The notes below the pieces were generated by a model, which did not search any database, was not told the DNA's origin, and saw only the letters and a program-made list of their open reading frames with translations. A stretch of DNA of 64,000 bases, taken from assembly GCF_004801285.1 (NCBI RefSeq), contig NZ_SSNY01000001.1:558001-622000 (forward strand). Direction: 5' to 3'. Below, in pieces: positions 35,192-46,198 of the stretch. The stretch is from Ollibium composti (GTDB lineage: Bacteria; Pseudomonadota; Alphaproteobacteria; Rhizobiales; Rhizobiaceae). A program made the position numbers and the translations under genes. Position 1 is the stretch's first letter. Each line of letters opens with the position of its first letter.

Positions 35192-36574
35192 ATGCCGATC
35201 AACATCACCATGCCGGCCCTGTCGCCCACGATGGAAGAGGGCAACCTCGCCAAGTGGCTGGTCAAGGAGGGCGACAAGGTTTCGCCGGGCGACGTGATCG
35301 CCGAGATCGAGACCGACAAGGCGACCATGGAGGTCGAGGCCGTCGACGAGGGCACGGTCGCCAAACTCGTCGTGCCGGCCGGCACCGAGGGCGTCAAGGT
35401 CAACGCGCTGATCGCCGTCCTTGCCGGTGAGGGCGAGGATGTCGGCGCTGCCGCCATGGGCGGCGGCGATGCGGCGCCGAAGGCTGAGGCAAAAGCCGAG
35501 GCTCCGAAGCAGGATGCCCCGAAGGCTGCACCCGCCGCCGCGCCGGCACCGGCCGCAGCGAGTGCCGCGCCTGTCGCGAACGGTTCTGCCAAGACACAGG
35601 GCGACGACAATCCATATCCCCATCGCACTTTCGCCTCGCCGCTGGCGCGTCGCATCGCCAAGGATGCCGGGATCGACGTAACGGCGGTTTCCGGTTCCGG
35701 CCCGCATGGCCGGGTGGTGAAGGCAGACGTCGAAGCGGCCATCGCCGGCGGCGGTGCCAAGGCGGCGCCTGCCGCCACGGCTGCGGCCTCCCCGACCGCT
35801 GCTCCGACCGCCGCTCCAAAAGCAATGTCGGACGACGCGGTGCTCAAGCTGTTCGAGCAGGGCTCCTACGACCTCGTCCCGCACGACAACATGCGAAAGA
35901 CCATCGCCAAGCGGCTGGTCGAGGCGAAGTCGACCATCCCGCATTTCTACCTGACGCTGGATTGCGAACTGGATGCGCTGCTGGCGCTACGTTCGCAGCT
36001 CAACGCCGCCGCCCCGACGAAGAAGACCGACAAGGGCGACGTGCCGGCCTACAAGCTGTCCGTCAACGACATGATCATCAAGGCGATGGCCATGGCGCTG
36101 ATGGCGGTGCCGGACGCCAACGCGTCCTGGACGGATGCCGCGATGGTCAAGCACAAGCATGCCGACGTCGGCGTGGCGGTGTCCATTCCGGGCGGGCTGA
36201 TCACGCCGATCATCCGCAAGGCCGACCAGAAATCGCTGTCGGCGATCTCCAACGAGATGAAGGACCTCGCCTCCCGCGCGCGCAACCGCAAGCTGAAGCC
36301 CGAGGAATACCAGGGCGGCACGACGGCCGTGTCCAATCTCGGCATGTTCGGCATCAAGGATTTCGCCGCGGTCATCAACCCGCCGCATGCGACGATCCTG
36401 GCGGTCGGCGCCGGCGAGCAGCGGGCCGTGGTGAAGAACGGCGAGGTCAAGGTGGCCACCGTGATGTCGGTGACGCTGTCGACCGATCATCGCGCCGTCG
36501 ACGGCGCGCTTGGTGCCGAACTGCTCGGCGCCTTCAAGACGCTCGTCGAGAACCCGATGGCGATGCTCGTCTAG
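35192..36574 (+). CDS. pdhC: Dihydrolipoamide acetyltransferase (E2 of pyruvate dehydrogenase)
   Basis: 460 residues: a lipoyl domain (1-80, [12 protein letters not shown]), a linker rich in Ala/Pro (85-140), a peripheral subunit-binding domain (about 145-185, SPLARRIAKDAGID ... GPHGRVVKADVE), a second Ala/Pro linker, and the acyltransferase core with catalytic STDHRAVDGALGAE at the C-terminus. Preceded by CGGGAGGG. Forms the core of the complex with PdhAB and LpdA. Confidence 0.96.
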   Translation: MPINITMPALSPTMEEGNLAKWLVKEGDKVSPGDVIAEIETDKATMEVEAVDEGTVAKLVVPAGTEGVKVNALIAVLAGEGEDVGAAAMGGGDAAPKAEAKAEAPKQDAPKAAPAAAPAPAAASAAPVANGSAKTQGDDNPYPHRTFASPLARRIAKDAGIDVTAVSGSGPHGRVVKADVEAAIAGGGAKAAPAATAAASPTAAPTAAPKAMSDDAVLKLFEQGSYDLVPHDNMRKTIAKRLVEAKSTIPHFYLTLDCELDALLALRSQLNAAAPTKKTDKGDVPAYKLSVNDMIIKAMAMALMAVPDANASWTDAAMVKHKHADVGVAVSIPGGLITPIIRKADQKSLSAISNEMKDLASRARNRKLKPEEYQGGTTAVSNLGMFGIKDFAAVINPPHATILAVGAGEQRAVVKNGEVKVATVMSVTLSTDHRAVDGALGAELLGAFKTLVENPMAMLV

Positions 36575-36584
36575 GGTCAGGCTG

Positions 36585-37232
36585 GTGAAGACGGTCCTCT
36601 GCTATGGCGACTCGCTGACCTGGGGCTTCAACCCCGAAGGTGGCCGTCATTCCCTTGAGGATCGTTGGCCGAGCGTCGTCCAGGCGGCACTGGGTTCGTC
36701 GGTGCAGGTCATCGCCGAGGGGTTGAATGGCCGCACCACCGCCTTCGACGAGTACGTGGCTGGCGCGGATCGCAATGGCGCGCGCATCCTGCCCACCGTC
36801 GTGATGACCCACACGCCCATCGATCTGATCATCTTCCTGCTCGGGACCAACGACATGAAGCCGTGGATCCACGGCAATCCGGTCGCGGCGAAGCAGGGGA
36901 TGCAACGGCTGATCGAGATCGTGCGCAGCCACGACTACGGGTGGCCGCCGCCGCAGATCCTGATCGTTGCGCCTCCTGTGGCAGGTCATACCGAAAATGC
37001 CGAGTACAGGGCGATGTTCGCCGGCGCTGAGGCGTCGTCGAAGCATCTTGCTCCACTCTTCGCCGCGCTGGCTGCGGAAACGGGCTGCGGCTTCTTCGAC
37101 GCCGCTGCGGTCGCGACGACCACGCCGCTCGACGGCATCCATCTCGACGCGAAGAACACGCGAAAGATCGGCGAGGCGCTGGCCCCGGTCGTCCGCGCAA
37201 TGCTGGAAACCAAGGAGACAAGCCGTGGCTGA
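36585..37232 (+). CDS. SGNH/GDSL-family hydrolase
   Basis: 215 residues from the GTG at 36585 (11 bp after pdhC). The SGNH blocks are visible: GDSLTWG (Ser at about 9), then GLNGR, FLLGTND and the C-terminal DGIHLDAKN with Asp/His. No signal peptide, so probably cytoplasmic esterase or arylesterase. The gene sits inside the pyruvate dehydrogenase operon and overlaps lpdA by 8 bp; its substrate and its link to the complex are unknown. Confidence 0.88.
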   Translation: MKTVLCYGDSLTWGFNPEGGRHSLEDRWPSVVQAALGSSVQVIAEGLNGRTTAFDEYVAGADRNGARILPTVVMTHTPIDLIIFLLGTNDMKPWIHGNPVAAKQGMQRLIEIVRSHDYGWPPPQILIVAPPVAGHTENAEYRAMFAGAEASSKHLAPLFAALAAETGCGFFDAAAVATTTPLDGIHLDAKNTRKIGEALAPVVRAMLETKETSRG

Positions 37233-38670
37233 GAATTACGACGTCATCATCATCGGCTCCGGCCCCGGCGGCTATGTCACGGCGGTGCGTTCGGCACAGC
37301 TCGGCTTCAAGACGGCGATTGTCGAGCGCGAGCACCTTGGCGGCATCTGCCTCAACTGGGGCTGCATCCCGACCAAGGCGCTGCTGCGCTCGGCCGAGAT
37401 CAAGCACTATGCCGACCATCCCGAAGCCTACGGGCTGAAGATCGGCGGGCCGGTGACGGCTGACACCGCCGCTGTGGTGGACCGCTCGCGCAAGGTTTCG
37501 CTCAGGCTCAACGGCGGCGTCGCCTTCCTGATGAAGAAGAACAAGGTGGACGTGATCTGGGGCGAGGCCAAGCTTTCCAAGCCGGGCGAGATCGTCGTCT
37601 CCAAGACCGCCAAGAAGGCGATGGAGCCGCAGCCGCCGGCGCCGAAAGGGACCAAGGGCGAGGGCACCTACACGGCCAAGCACATCATCCTTGCCACTGG
37701 CGCCAGGCCGCGCGTGTTGCCCGGCATCGAGCCAGACGGCAAGCTGGTCTGGACCTATTTCGAGGCGATGGTGCCGAAGGAGATGCCGAAGTCGCTGCTG
37801 GTGATGGGCTCCGGCGCCATCGGCATCGAGTTCGCCTATTTCTACCGCACCATGGGCGTCGACGTGACCGTGGTGGAGGTGATGCCACAGGTGATGCCGG
37901 TCGAGGACGCCGAGGTGTCGAAGTTCGCGCAGAAGCAGTTCGAGAAACAGGGCATGAAAATCCTGCTCGAAGCGAAGGTTACCAAGGTCGAGAAGGGCGC
38001 CAATTCGGTCACCGCCACCGTCGAGAAGAAGGACGGCTCGGTGGAGAAGATCACCGCCGACCGGATGATCTCGGCCGTCGGCGTGCAGGGCAACATCGAA
38101 GGTCTCGGGCTGGAGACGCTGGGCGTCAAGACGGACCGCGGCTGCGTGGTGGTGGACGGCCATGGCCGCACCAACGTGCCGGGCATCTACGCCATCGGCG
38201 ACGTCGCCGGGCCGCCGATGCTGGCGCACAAGGCCGAGCATGAGGGCGTCATCTGCGTCGAGACCATCGCCGGCGTTCCGGGCGTGCACGGGCTCGACAA
38301 GGGAATAATCCCCGGTTGCACCTATTGCAGCCCGCAGGTGGCTTCCGTCGGCCTGACGGAAGCGAAGGCCAAGGCGGAAGGCCGTGACATCCGCGTCGGC
38401 CGCTTCCAATTCGGCGCCAACGGCAAGGCCATTGCGCTCGGCGAGGACCAGGGCTTCATCAAGACCATCTTCGATAAGAAGACCGGCCAGCTTCTCGGCG
38501 CGCATATGGTCGGCGCCGAGGTCACCGAGCTGATCCAGGGCTATGTGGTGGCGATGAACCTGGAAACGACCGAGGAAGAACTGATGCACACGGTCTTCCC
38601 GCATCCGACGCTGTCGGAAATGATGAAGGAAAGCGTGCTCGACGCCTATGGGCGCGCGCTGAACGCATGA
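37225..38670 (+). CDS. lpdA: Dihydrolipoyl dehydrogenase (E3)
   Basis: Reoxidises lipoyl groups with FAD and NAD. The GTG at 37225, with AAGGAG eight bases upstream, gives 481 residues beginning AENYDVIIIGSGPGGY (FAD Rossmann motif). Redox disulfide is in GGICLNWGCIPTK. NAD-binding VMGSGAIGIEFAY lies at about 195, and the catalytic HPHPTLSE-type FPHPTLSE at the C-terminus. Longer open frame upstream overlaps the SGNH gene and is not family-like. Confidence 0.96.
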   Translation: MAENYDVIIIGSGPGGYVTAVRSAQLGFKTAIVEREHLGGICLNWGCIPTKALLRSAEIKHYADHPEAYGLKIGGPVTADTAAVVDRSRKVSLRLNGGVAFLMKKNKVDVIWGEAKLSKPGEIVVSKTAKKAMEPQPPAPKGTKGEGTYTAKHIILATGARPRVLPGIEPDGKLVWTYFEAMVPKEMPKSLLVMGSGAIGIEFAYFYRTMGVDVTVVEVMPQVMPVEDAEVSKFAQKQFEKQGMKILLEAKVTKVEKGANSVTATVEKKDGSVEKITADRMISAVGVQGNIEGLGLETLGVKTDRGCVVVDGHGRTNVPGIYAIGDVAGPPMLAHKAEHEGVICVETIAGVPGVHGLDKGIIPGCTYCSPQVASVGLTEAKAKAEGRDIRVGRFQFGANGKAIALGEDQGFIKTIFDKKTGQLLGAHMVGAEVTELIQGYVVAMNLETTEEELMHTVFPHPTLSEMMKESVLDAYGRALNA

Positions 38671-38747
38671 CGGGCCTGTGGCGGCAGGGGTGTTTGCCGG
38701 CCGCCCGTTGACCTATATCGGGGCGGCGGCTTGTGAAGGAGGCAGGA

Positions 38748-39032
38748 ATGGACCAGAGCGTCGGGATCATGGCCATGCCGGGCGTCGGCTTTTTCGGCAT
38801 GCTGGTGATCGGCTTCCTCGCCGGCTGGATCGCCGAGCGGTCGATGAACCGCGACCACGGCTTCCTGACGAACATCCTGGTCGGCATCGCCGGCTCCTTC
38901 GTGGGCGGCGGGCTGGCCAGCCTGCTCGACGTCCACTATCAGGGCTTTCTCGGCAACCTGCTCGTGGCCGTCATCGGCGCGATCGTCATCCTGTGGATTT
39001 TCGGCCGGGCCAAGGCCCGCGGAGTGAACTGA
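38748..39032 (+). CDS. GlsB/YeaQ/YmgE family membrane protein
   Basis: 94 residues from ATG 38748 (GAAGGAGG upstream). Three hydrophobic segments with the family patterns GFLAGWIAERSM, NILVGIAGSFVGG and LLVAVIGAIVILWI. Small stress-related inner-membrane proteins of unknown mechanism. Immediately followed by the lipA start codon. Confidence 0.88.
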   Translation: MDQSVGIMAMPGVGFFGMLVIGFLAGWIAERSMNRDHGFLTNILVGIAGSFVGGGLASLLDVHYQGFLGNLLVAVIGAIVILWIFGRAKARGVN

Positions 39033-40001
39033 ATGGTCACCGTACTCGACAGAACCGCTACCCCGGCCCCGCGTCCGCGCCACCCTGAAAAGGCGCACCG
39101 GCCCGACCAGGAAGTTCTGCGCAAGCCGGACTGGATTCGTGTGCGGGCGCCCGTCTCGAAGGGCTATGCGGAAACCCGCGAGATCGTGAAATCGCACAAG
39201 CTGGTGACGGTGTGCGAGGAAGCAGGTTGCCCCAACATCGGCGAGTGCTGGGACAAGAAGCACGCCACCTTCATGATCATGGGCGAGATTTGCACGCGCG
39301 CCTGCGCCTTCTGCAACGTCGCAACCGGCATGCCGCTGCCGCTCGACGCGGACGAGCCTAACCGTGTCGCCGATGCGGTGAAGACGATGGGGCTGAGCCA
39401 TGTCGTCATCACCTCCGTCGATCGCGACGACCTCGCCGATGGCGGCGCGGAGCATTTCGCTGAGGTGATCCGCGCCATCCGGGCGGCGACGCCATCCACC
39501 ACCATCGAAATCCTGACGCCGGACTTCCTGCGCAAGGAAGGCGCGCTGGAGGTCGTGGTGGCGGCCAAGCCCGACGTCTTCAACCACAATCTGGAGACGG
39601 TGCCGTCGAATTACCTCACCGTGCGGCCCGGCGCCCGCTATTTCCACTCGATCCGGCTGTTGCAGCGGGTGAAGGAGCTCGATCCGTCGATCTTCACCAA
39701 GTCGGGCATCATGGTGGGGCTGGGCGAGGAGCGCAACGAGGTGCTTCAGCTCATGGACGACCTGCGCTCGGCCAATGTCGACTTCATGACCATCGGTCAG
39801 TACCTCCAGCCGTCGAAGAAGCACCATCCGGTGGTGCGCTTCGTCACGCCGGACGAGTTCAAGTCCTACGAGACGGTCGGCAAGACCAAGGGATTTCTGC
39901 TCATGGCCTCGAGCCCGCTGACGCGCTCGTCGCACCACGCCGGCGAGGATTTCGCCCGCCTGCGCGCCGCACGCGAGGCGCAACTCGCCAAGTCGGCCTG
40001 A
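39033..40001 (+). CDS. lipA: Lipoyl synthase
   Basis: Radical-SAM enzyme that inserts sulfur into octanoyl-E2 to make lipoyl groups, which PdhB and PdhC carry. 322 residues with auxiliary cluster cysteines [12 protein letters not shown] (about 67-78) and the radical-[11 protein letters not shown] (CxxxCxxC, about 90-97). C-terminal [10 protein letters not shown] matches the family. It begins directly after the glsB-type gene stop. Confidence 0.96.
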   Translation: MVTVLDRTATPAPRPRHPEKAHRPDQEVLRKPDWIRVRAPVSKGYAETREIVKSHKLVTVCEEAGCPNIGECWDKKHATFMIMGEICTRACAFCNVATGMPLPLDADEPNRVADAVKTMGLSHVVITSVDRDDLADGGAEHFAEVIRAIRAATPSTTIEILTPDFLRKEGALEVVVAAKPDVFNHNLETVPSNYLTVRPGARYFHSIRLLQRVKELDPSIFTKSGIMVGLGEERNEVLQLMDDLRSANVDFMTIGQYLQPSKKHHPVVRFVTPDEFKSYETVGKTKGFLLMASSPLTRSSHHAGEDFARLRAAREAQLAKSA

Positions 40002-40012
40002 GCGGCCGGCTG

Positions 40013-40462
40013 ATGCCGAAATTCGAGGCAACCCGCCGCGTCGCGCATACGCCCGAACAGATGTTCGATCTCGTCGCGGATGTGGAGAAATATCCTGAGT
40101 TCCTGCCCTTGTGCGAACGGCTCGCTGTGCGTTCGCGCAAGGAGCGCGACGGGCGCACAGTGCTCGTGGCCGACATGAGCATTGGTTACAAGGCGATCCG
40201 CGAGACTTTCACCACCCAGGTGCTTCTCAAGCCGGACGAGCGCATCATCGACGTCAAATACATCGACGGGCCGTTCAAGTATCTCAGCAATATCTGGGGG
40301 TTCGAGCCGGCCAGCGACGGCTGCTTCGTGCGCTTCTTCATCGACTACGAGTTCAAGAGCCGCATACTGGCGACGCTCATGGGCACGATGTTCGATCGCG
40401 CTTTCAGGATGTTTGCCGAAGCCTTTGAAAAAAGGGCGGACGTGATCTACGGCACGGATTGA
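40013..40462 (+). CDS. RatA/COQ10-family START-domain protein
   Basis: 149 residues, polyketide-cyclase/START fold: MPKFEATRRVAHTPEQMFDLVADVEKYPEFLP is the family opening, then WGFEP and FEFKSRIL-type strands and a C-terminal helix. Homologues are annotated as ribosome-association toxin RatA or coenzyme Q-binding COQ10; in alphaproteobacteria the Q-binding role is the more likely. Follows lipA by 11 bp. Confidence 0.88.
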   Translation: MPKFEATRRVAHTPEQMFDLVADVEKYPEFLPLCERLAVRSRKERDGRTVLVADMSIGYKAIRETFTTQVLLKPDERIIDVKYIDGPFKYLSNIWGFEPASDGCFVRFFIDYEFKSRILATLMGTMFDRAFRMFAEAFEKRADVIYGTD

Positions 40463-40465
40463 TCG

Positions 40466-40628
40466 GGTGCGTCCTTCGAGGCTCGCTCCGCTCGCACCTC
40501 AGGATGAGGAAGGTCTGTACGCTTCCCCGAAAAAACAAGGAATTCTTAGGCAACGACTATAAGAGGAGGCAAGGAACTAACCGCCCTCATCCTGAGGTGC
40601 GAGCGGAGCGAGCCTCGAAGGACGCACC
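40466..40628. repeat. 44-bp perfect inverted repeat between ratA and cinA
   Basis: The 44 bases at 40466-40509 are repeated in exact inverted orientation at 40585-40628, separated by 75 bp. The core is GGTGCGTCCTTCGAGGCTCG. The element starts just after the ratA stop and ends just before the cinA stop, so it separates two convergent genes. I recall similar palindromes as dispersed intergenic elements in Mesorhizobium and relatives. Confidence 0.9.
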
Positions 40629-40629
40629 A

Positions 40630-41151
40630 TCAATCTTCGTCCAGCGCCTTCAAGCCCATTTCCAGAGCGTGCCGAACCGTCTGGCGGCGGATGTAGTCGC
40701 GGCCGCGATTCTCGAAAGCGCGCTTTTCGGTCACGACCCGCTGTCCGGTCATCGCCAGGCCGAACCAGACCAGCCCGACCGGCTTGTCCGGCGAGCCGCC
40801 GTCCGGTCCGGCAATGCCGGTGACGGCGAGCGCGATGCCCGCATGGGAGCGGGCGAGCGCGCCGGCTGCCATTTCCTGCGCCGTTTCGGCCGAGACGGCG
40901 CCATGCGCGTCGAGCGTGACCGGAGAGACGCCGAGCAGTTCCATCTTGGCGTCGTTGGAATAGGTGACGAAGCCGCGGTCGACCATCGAGGACGAGCCGG
41001 GGATATCGGTCATCGCCGCGATGATCAGGCCTCCGGTACAGCTTTCCGCGGTCGCTGCAAGGATTTTGTGCTTCAGGCAAGCTTTGAGGAACTGGTCGGC
41101 GAGTTCGCCGATCTCCGATGCCTTCACTTCACCAACGCCCGCTTCGCTCAT
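40630..41151 (-). CDS. cinA: CinA C-terminal domain / NMN amidohydrolase-like protein
   Basis: 173 residues, only the C-terminal CinA domain (PncC-type nicotinamide-mononucleotide deamidase fold). Motifs: [60 protein letters not shown]. The ATG overlaps the ispDF stop (ATGA). Upstream in-frame codons belong to ispDF in another frame. Confidence 0.93.
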   Translation of the reverse strand: MSEAGVGEVKASEIGELADQFLKACLKHKILAATAESCTGGLIIAAMTDIPGSSSMVDRGFVTYSNDAKMELLGVSPVTLDAHGAVSAETAQEMAAGALARSHAGIALAVTGIAGPDGGSPDKPVGLVWFGLAMTGQRVVTEKRAFENRGRDYIRRQTVRHALEMGLKALDED

Positions 41152-42380
41152 TCGGGAACCTCTCCTGGGTAGATGACGCTGGCCGTCGCGATTGCCGCGA
41201 TGCCTTCTTCGCGTCCTACAAAACCCAGTTTCTCGTTTGTGGTTGCCTTGATGGAGATGCGGTCGGGTGAAATCTTCAGCATTTCGGCCAGTGTGGTGGT
41301 CATGGCGGCGCGATGTGGGCCGATCTTCGGCGCCTCGCAGATCAGGGTGATGTCGGCATTGGCGATGCGGCCGCCGCGCCCGCGCACGATTGCTGCCGCA
41401 TGTTCGACGAACAGGTGCGAGGCCGCACCCTTCCACTGCGGATCGGACGGGGGGAAATGCGTGCCGATATCGCCGGCGCCGCAGGTGGCGAGCAGCGCAT
41501 CGGTCAGCGCATGCAGGCCGACATCGGCGTCGGAATGGCCGGAGAGGCGCTTGTCGTGCGCGATCCTGACGCCGCAGAGCGTCACGTGGTCGCCCGGCTC
41601 GAAGGCGTGCACGTCGTAGCCGTTGCCGGTACGGGTATCCGGAAAAGACGAGTGTCCGTGCCCGAGTTTCTGATCTGCCATGGCAATATCCCGCGCCCAG
41701 GTGAGTTTGACGTTGTCGGGCGAGCCGGCGACGAGCCGGACCGGCATATTCGCCCATTCGGCAATGGCCGAATCGTCGGTGAAGTCGGAACGGCCTGCCT
41801 GATGCGCCTTTTCGTGCGCGGCCAGGATCGGCGCGAAGGGAAAGCCTTGCGGCGTCTGTGCGCCGTGAAGGCCGGCGCGCGGCACCGTTGCGGCCACCGT
41901 GCCGTCATCGGCTTCGCGCTTCAGCGTGTCCGCGATGGGCAGGGCCGGCAGCGCACCTTCGTTCTCGCCGATGGCCGTGATGGTGCGGCCGATCAGGTCG
42001 GCCTCGACAAAGGGGCGCACGGCGTCGTGGATCAGCACATGCGTCGGATCGCGGCCGGCAAGCGCCAGAAGCCCCAGCCGCACCGACTGCTGGCGGGTCG
42101 CGCCGCCGACGACCGGCATGATGCGCTTTGCGTCGAGCCCGGCGGTCGCCTGCTGGAACAGTTCGCCATCGTCGGCATGGATGGCCACGGCAACCACATC
42201 GACCAGCGGGTGAGAGAGGAAAGCTTCGAGCGTATGGGCGATGACGGCGCGGCCGCCGATACGGCGGTATTGCTTGGGACCATCGCCCTGGCCGGCGCGC
42301 TCGCCCCGGCCGGCCGCGACGATCACCACTGCCACCTTCATGCGCTTTCCGTCCGTTTCGTTTTTGCTTGCCGGCGTCAT
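41148..42380 (-). CDS. ispDF: Bifunctional IspD-IspF (MEP isoprenoid pathway)
   Basis: 410 residues fusing 4-diphosphocytidyl-2-C-methyl-D-erythritol synthase (about 14-235; [17 protein letters not shown] and TPQGF) to 2-C-methyl-D-erythritol 2,4-cyclodiphosphate synthase (about 250-410; GNGYDVHAF with the metal Asp/His, then [18 protein letters not shown]). The fusion is usual in alphaproteobacteria. ATG 42341 ([11 protein letters not shown]) is an alternative start. Confidence 0.96.
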   Translation of the reverse strand: MTPASKNETDGKRMKVAVVIVAAGRGERAGQGDGPKQYRRIGGRAVIAHTLEAFLSHPLVDVVAVAIHADDGELFQQATAGLDAKRIMPVVGGATRQQSVRLGLLALAGRDPTHVLIHDAVRPFVEADLIGRTITAIGENEGALPALPIADTLKREADDGTVAATVPRAGLHGAQTPQGFPFAPILAAHEKAHQAGRSDFTDDSAIAEWANMPVRLVAGSPDNVKLTWARDIAMADQKLGHGHSSFPDTRTGNGYDVHAFEPGDHVTLCGVRIAHDKRLSGHSDADVGLHALTDALLATCGAGDIGTHFPPSDPQWKGAASHLFVEHAAAIVRGRGGRIANADITLICEAPKIGPHRAAMTTTLAEMLKISPDRISIKATTNEKLGFVGREEGIAAIATASVIYPGEVPE

Positions 42381-42519
42381 GGCGCAAGGCTTAGTCGGGG
42401 CGCCTGCCGAAAGCCAGCCCCTTCGCTTCGGGCGTACCGCTGCGGACTATTTTGCATTGCACAATTCAGAACTTCTGACTACACAATATGCAGACTGAAA
42501 ACATGCTTGGTTTTTGTGC

Positions 42520-43533
42520 ATGACCGAATTGGCGAGTTTGGCCGAACCGCTGGACGTTGGCGGTGTCTCTATCCGTAACCGGGTCTTCCTGGCGCCGATG
42601 TCGGGCGTCACCGACGAGCCGATGCGTCGCCGCGCCTATGCGCATGGCGCCGGGCTGGTTGTCTCGGAAATGGTGGCGAGCGGTGAGCTCGCACGAGGGC
42701 GACAAGGGTTTGACCTGCGCATCCGCCACTCCGGCCTGCCGGTGCATATGGTGCAACTGGCGGGCCGCGAGGCCGCGCATATGGCCGAGGCGGCGCGGAT
42801 CGCGGAAGGCGAGGGCGCCGATATCATCGATATCAACATGGGCTGCCCAGCCAAGAAGGTGACGGGCGGATACGCCGGCTCGGCGCTGATGCGCGATCTC
42901 GATCAGGCGCTGTCGCTGATCGAGGCGGTGATCGGCGTGGTCAAGGTGCCGGTGACGGTGAAGATGCGGCTGGGTTGGGATGAAACGGTGCTGAATGCGC
43001 CGGTCCTCGCGGCACGCGCGGAGCAGGCCGGCGTGAAGATGGTGACGGTGCATGGCCGCACCCGTTGCCAATTCTACAACGGCAAGGCGGATTGGGATGC
43101 GATCCGCCGGGTCAGGGAAGCGATCTCGGTTCCTCTCGTCGCCAACGGTGACGTCTGCTCCGCCGAAGATGCCGCTGTGATCCGCGAACGGTCGGGAGCG
43201 GATGCCGTCATGGTCGGCCGCGCGCATTACGGGGTGCCTTGGGCGGCCGGGGTAATTACAGGCGAGGCGGCAGATATCCCCGAAGCGGCCGGTGCGATGG
43301 CCGACTATGTCGTCGCCCATTACGAGGACATGCTGGCGCTCTACGGTATCGAAAGCGGGTTGCGGCAGGCGCGCAAGCATATCGGCTGGTATCTCGACCG
43401 CCATGCGGTCACGACTCCGCCGGAGCTGCGCAAGGCGATCCTCACATCGTTTGAACCGCAGCGCGTCGTTGCTGGAATCCGCGAGGCGTTTGCGCGCGCC
43501 GGAGATACGCCCGTGCTCAGGAGTGCGGCATGA
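42520..43533 (+). CDS. dusB: tRNA-dihydrouridine synthase (DusB/NifR3 type)
   Basis: 337-residue FMN enzyme that reduces uridines in the tRNA D-loop. The ATG at 42520 is preferred to TTG 42514. Signature [13 protein letters not shown], the catalytic Cys in [13 protein letters not shown] (about 105), and [12 protein letters not shown]. It is the first gene of dusB-ntrB-ntrC, overlapping ntrB by 4 bp; this link to nitrogen control is classical (nifR3). Confidence 0.95.
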   Translation: MTELASLAEPLDVGGVSIRNRVFLAPMSGVTDEPMRRRAYAHGAGLVVSEMVASGELARGRQGFDLRIRHSGLPVHMVQLAGREAAHMAEAARIAEGEGADIIDINMGCPAKKVTGGYAGSALMRDLDQALSLIEAVIGVVKVPVTVKMRLGWDETVLNAPVLAARAEQAGVKMVTVHGRTRCQFYNGKADWDAIRRVREAISVPLVANGDVCSAEDAAVIRERSGADAVMVGRAHYGVPWAAGVITGEAADIPEAAGAMADYVVAHYEDMLALYGIESGLRQARKHIGWYLDRHAVTTPPELRKAILTSFEPQRVVAGIREAFARAGDTPVLRSAA

Positions 43534-44656
43534 ACGCGCCCGCGCAGGCTGCCGCCGTGGCGGACGCCGCCCAGATCGTGCTGAACACTATCCGCCGGCC
43601 GGTGATCATGGTCGGCCCGGATGGTCATGTGTCCTTCGCCAATGCCGACGCGGAGGATTTTTTCCGCTCCAGCGCGCCCATCCTTGCGCGCAACACGCTG
43701 GGACAGCTCATTCCCTTCGGCAGCCCGCTGCTGGCTCTGGTCGAGCAGGTGCGTGAGCGCCGGGCGCCTGTCAACGAGTATCGCGTCGACGTATCCTCGC
43801 CGCGTCTCGGCATCGAGAAGGTCGTCGATCTTTACGTGGCGCCGGTGCCGGAATTTCCGGGGTCCGTCGTGGTGATGTTCCAGGAGCGCTCCGTCGCCGA
43901 CAAGATCGACCGGCAGATGACCCATCGCGGCGCCGCGCGTTCCGTTACCGGACTGGCGTCGATGCTGGCGCACGAGATCAAGAACCCGCTTTCCGGCATC
44001 CGGGGTGCCGCGCAATTGCTGGAGCTTTCAGCCTCCGATGAGGACAGGGCGCTGACGCGGCTTATCACGGAGGAAACCGATCGTATCGTTGCCCTCGTCG
44101 ACCGCATGGAGGTGTTTTCCGACGAGCGACCGATCGACCGCTATCCCGTCAACATCCACGTCGTTCTCGATCATGTGAAGGCGATTACCAAAAACGGTTT
44201 TGGAAAGAAAATCAGGCTATTGGAGGATTATGATCCATCGCTGCCTCCGGTCTACGCCAATCGCGATCAGCTGATCCAGGTGTTCCTCAACCTGGTCAAG
44301 AACGCCGCCGAGGCGATCGGCGGCGATCCGCTGGGCGAGATCACGCTTTCCACGGCCTTCCGACCGGGCATCCGCATGTCGGTGCCGGGAACGCAAGACC
44401 GCGTATCCCTGCCGCTGGAATTCTGCGTGCACGACAACGGGCCGGGCGTCTCGGAGGATATCCTGCCGATCCTGTTCGATCCCTTCATCACCACCAAGCA
44501 GAACGGCTCCGGGCTGGGACTGGCACTGGTGGCCAAGATCGTCGGTGAGCATGGCGGCATCGTCGAATGCGATTCGACGCCTCGCGGCACGACCTTCCGC
44601 GTGCTGCTGCCGGCCTGGAAGGAGACGGGGCCCGGACCTGACACGGAGGATCGCCG

Positions 44657-44660
<4 letters not shown>
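43530..44660 (+). CDS. ntrB: Nitrogen regulation sensor histidine kinase NtrB
   Basis: Cytoplasmic kinase/phosphatase that sets the phosphorylation of NtrC in response to GlnB/GlnK. 376 residues: PAS domain (about 15-125), H-box [14 protein letters not shown] (His at about 151), N-box [12 protein letters not shown]-boxes DNGPGVSED and [13 protein letters not shown] overlaps with dusB before and ntrC after show full operon coupling. Confidence 0.96.
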
Positions 44661-46111
<1,451 letters not shown>

Positions 46112-46169
46112 ATACGACCGGAAAAGGCTTGGGATTAGCGGGCAAAAGATTTTGGCCGCTCGCCGCTTT

Positions 46170-46198
46170 GTTGCATAATCGCCACAATGCGTTGCATA
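46170..46198. promoter_or_regulatory. Pair of GTTGCATA direct repeats before ntrY
   Basis: GTTGCATA occurs at 46170-46177 and again at 46191-46198, 21 bp apart (two helical turns), across the ntrC-ntrY gap. Spacing suits a regulator dimer; no known box is matched. Confidence 0.3.
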
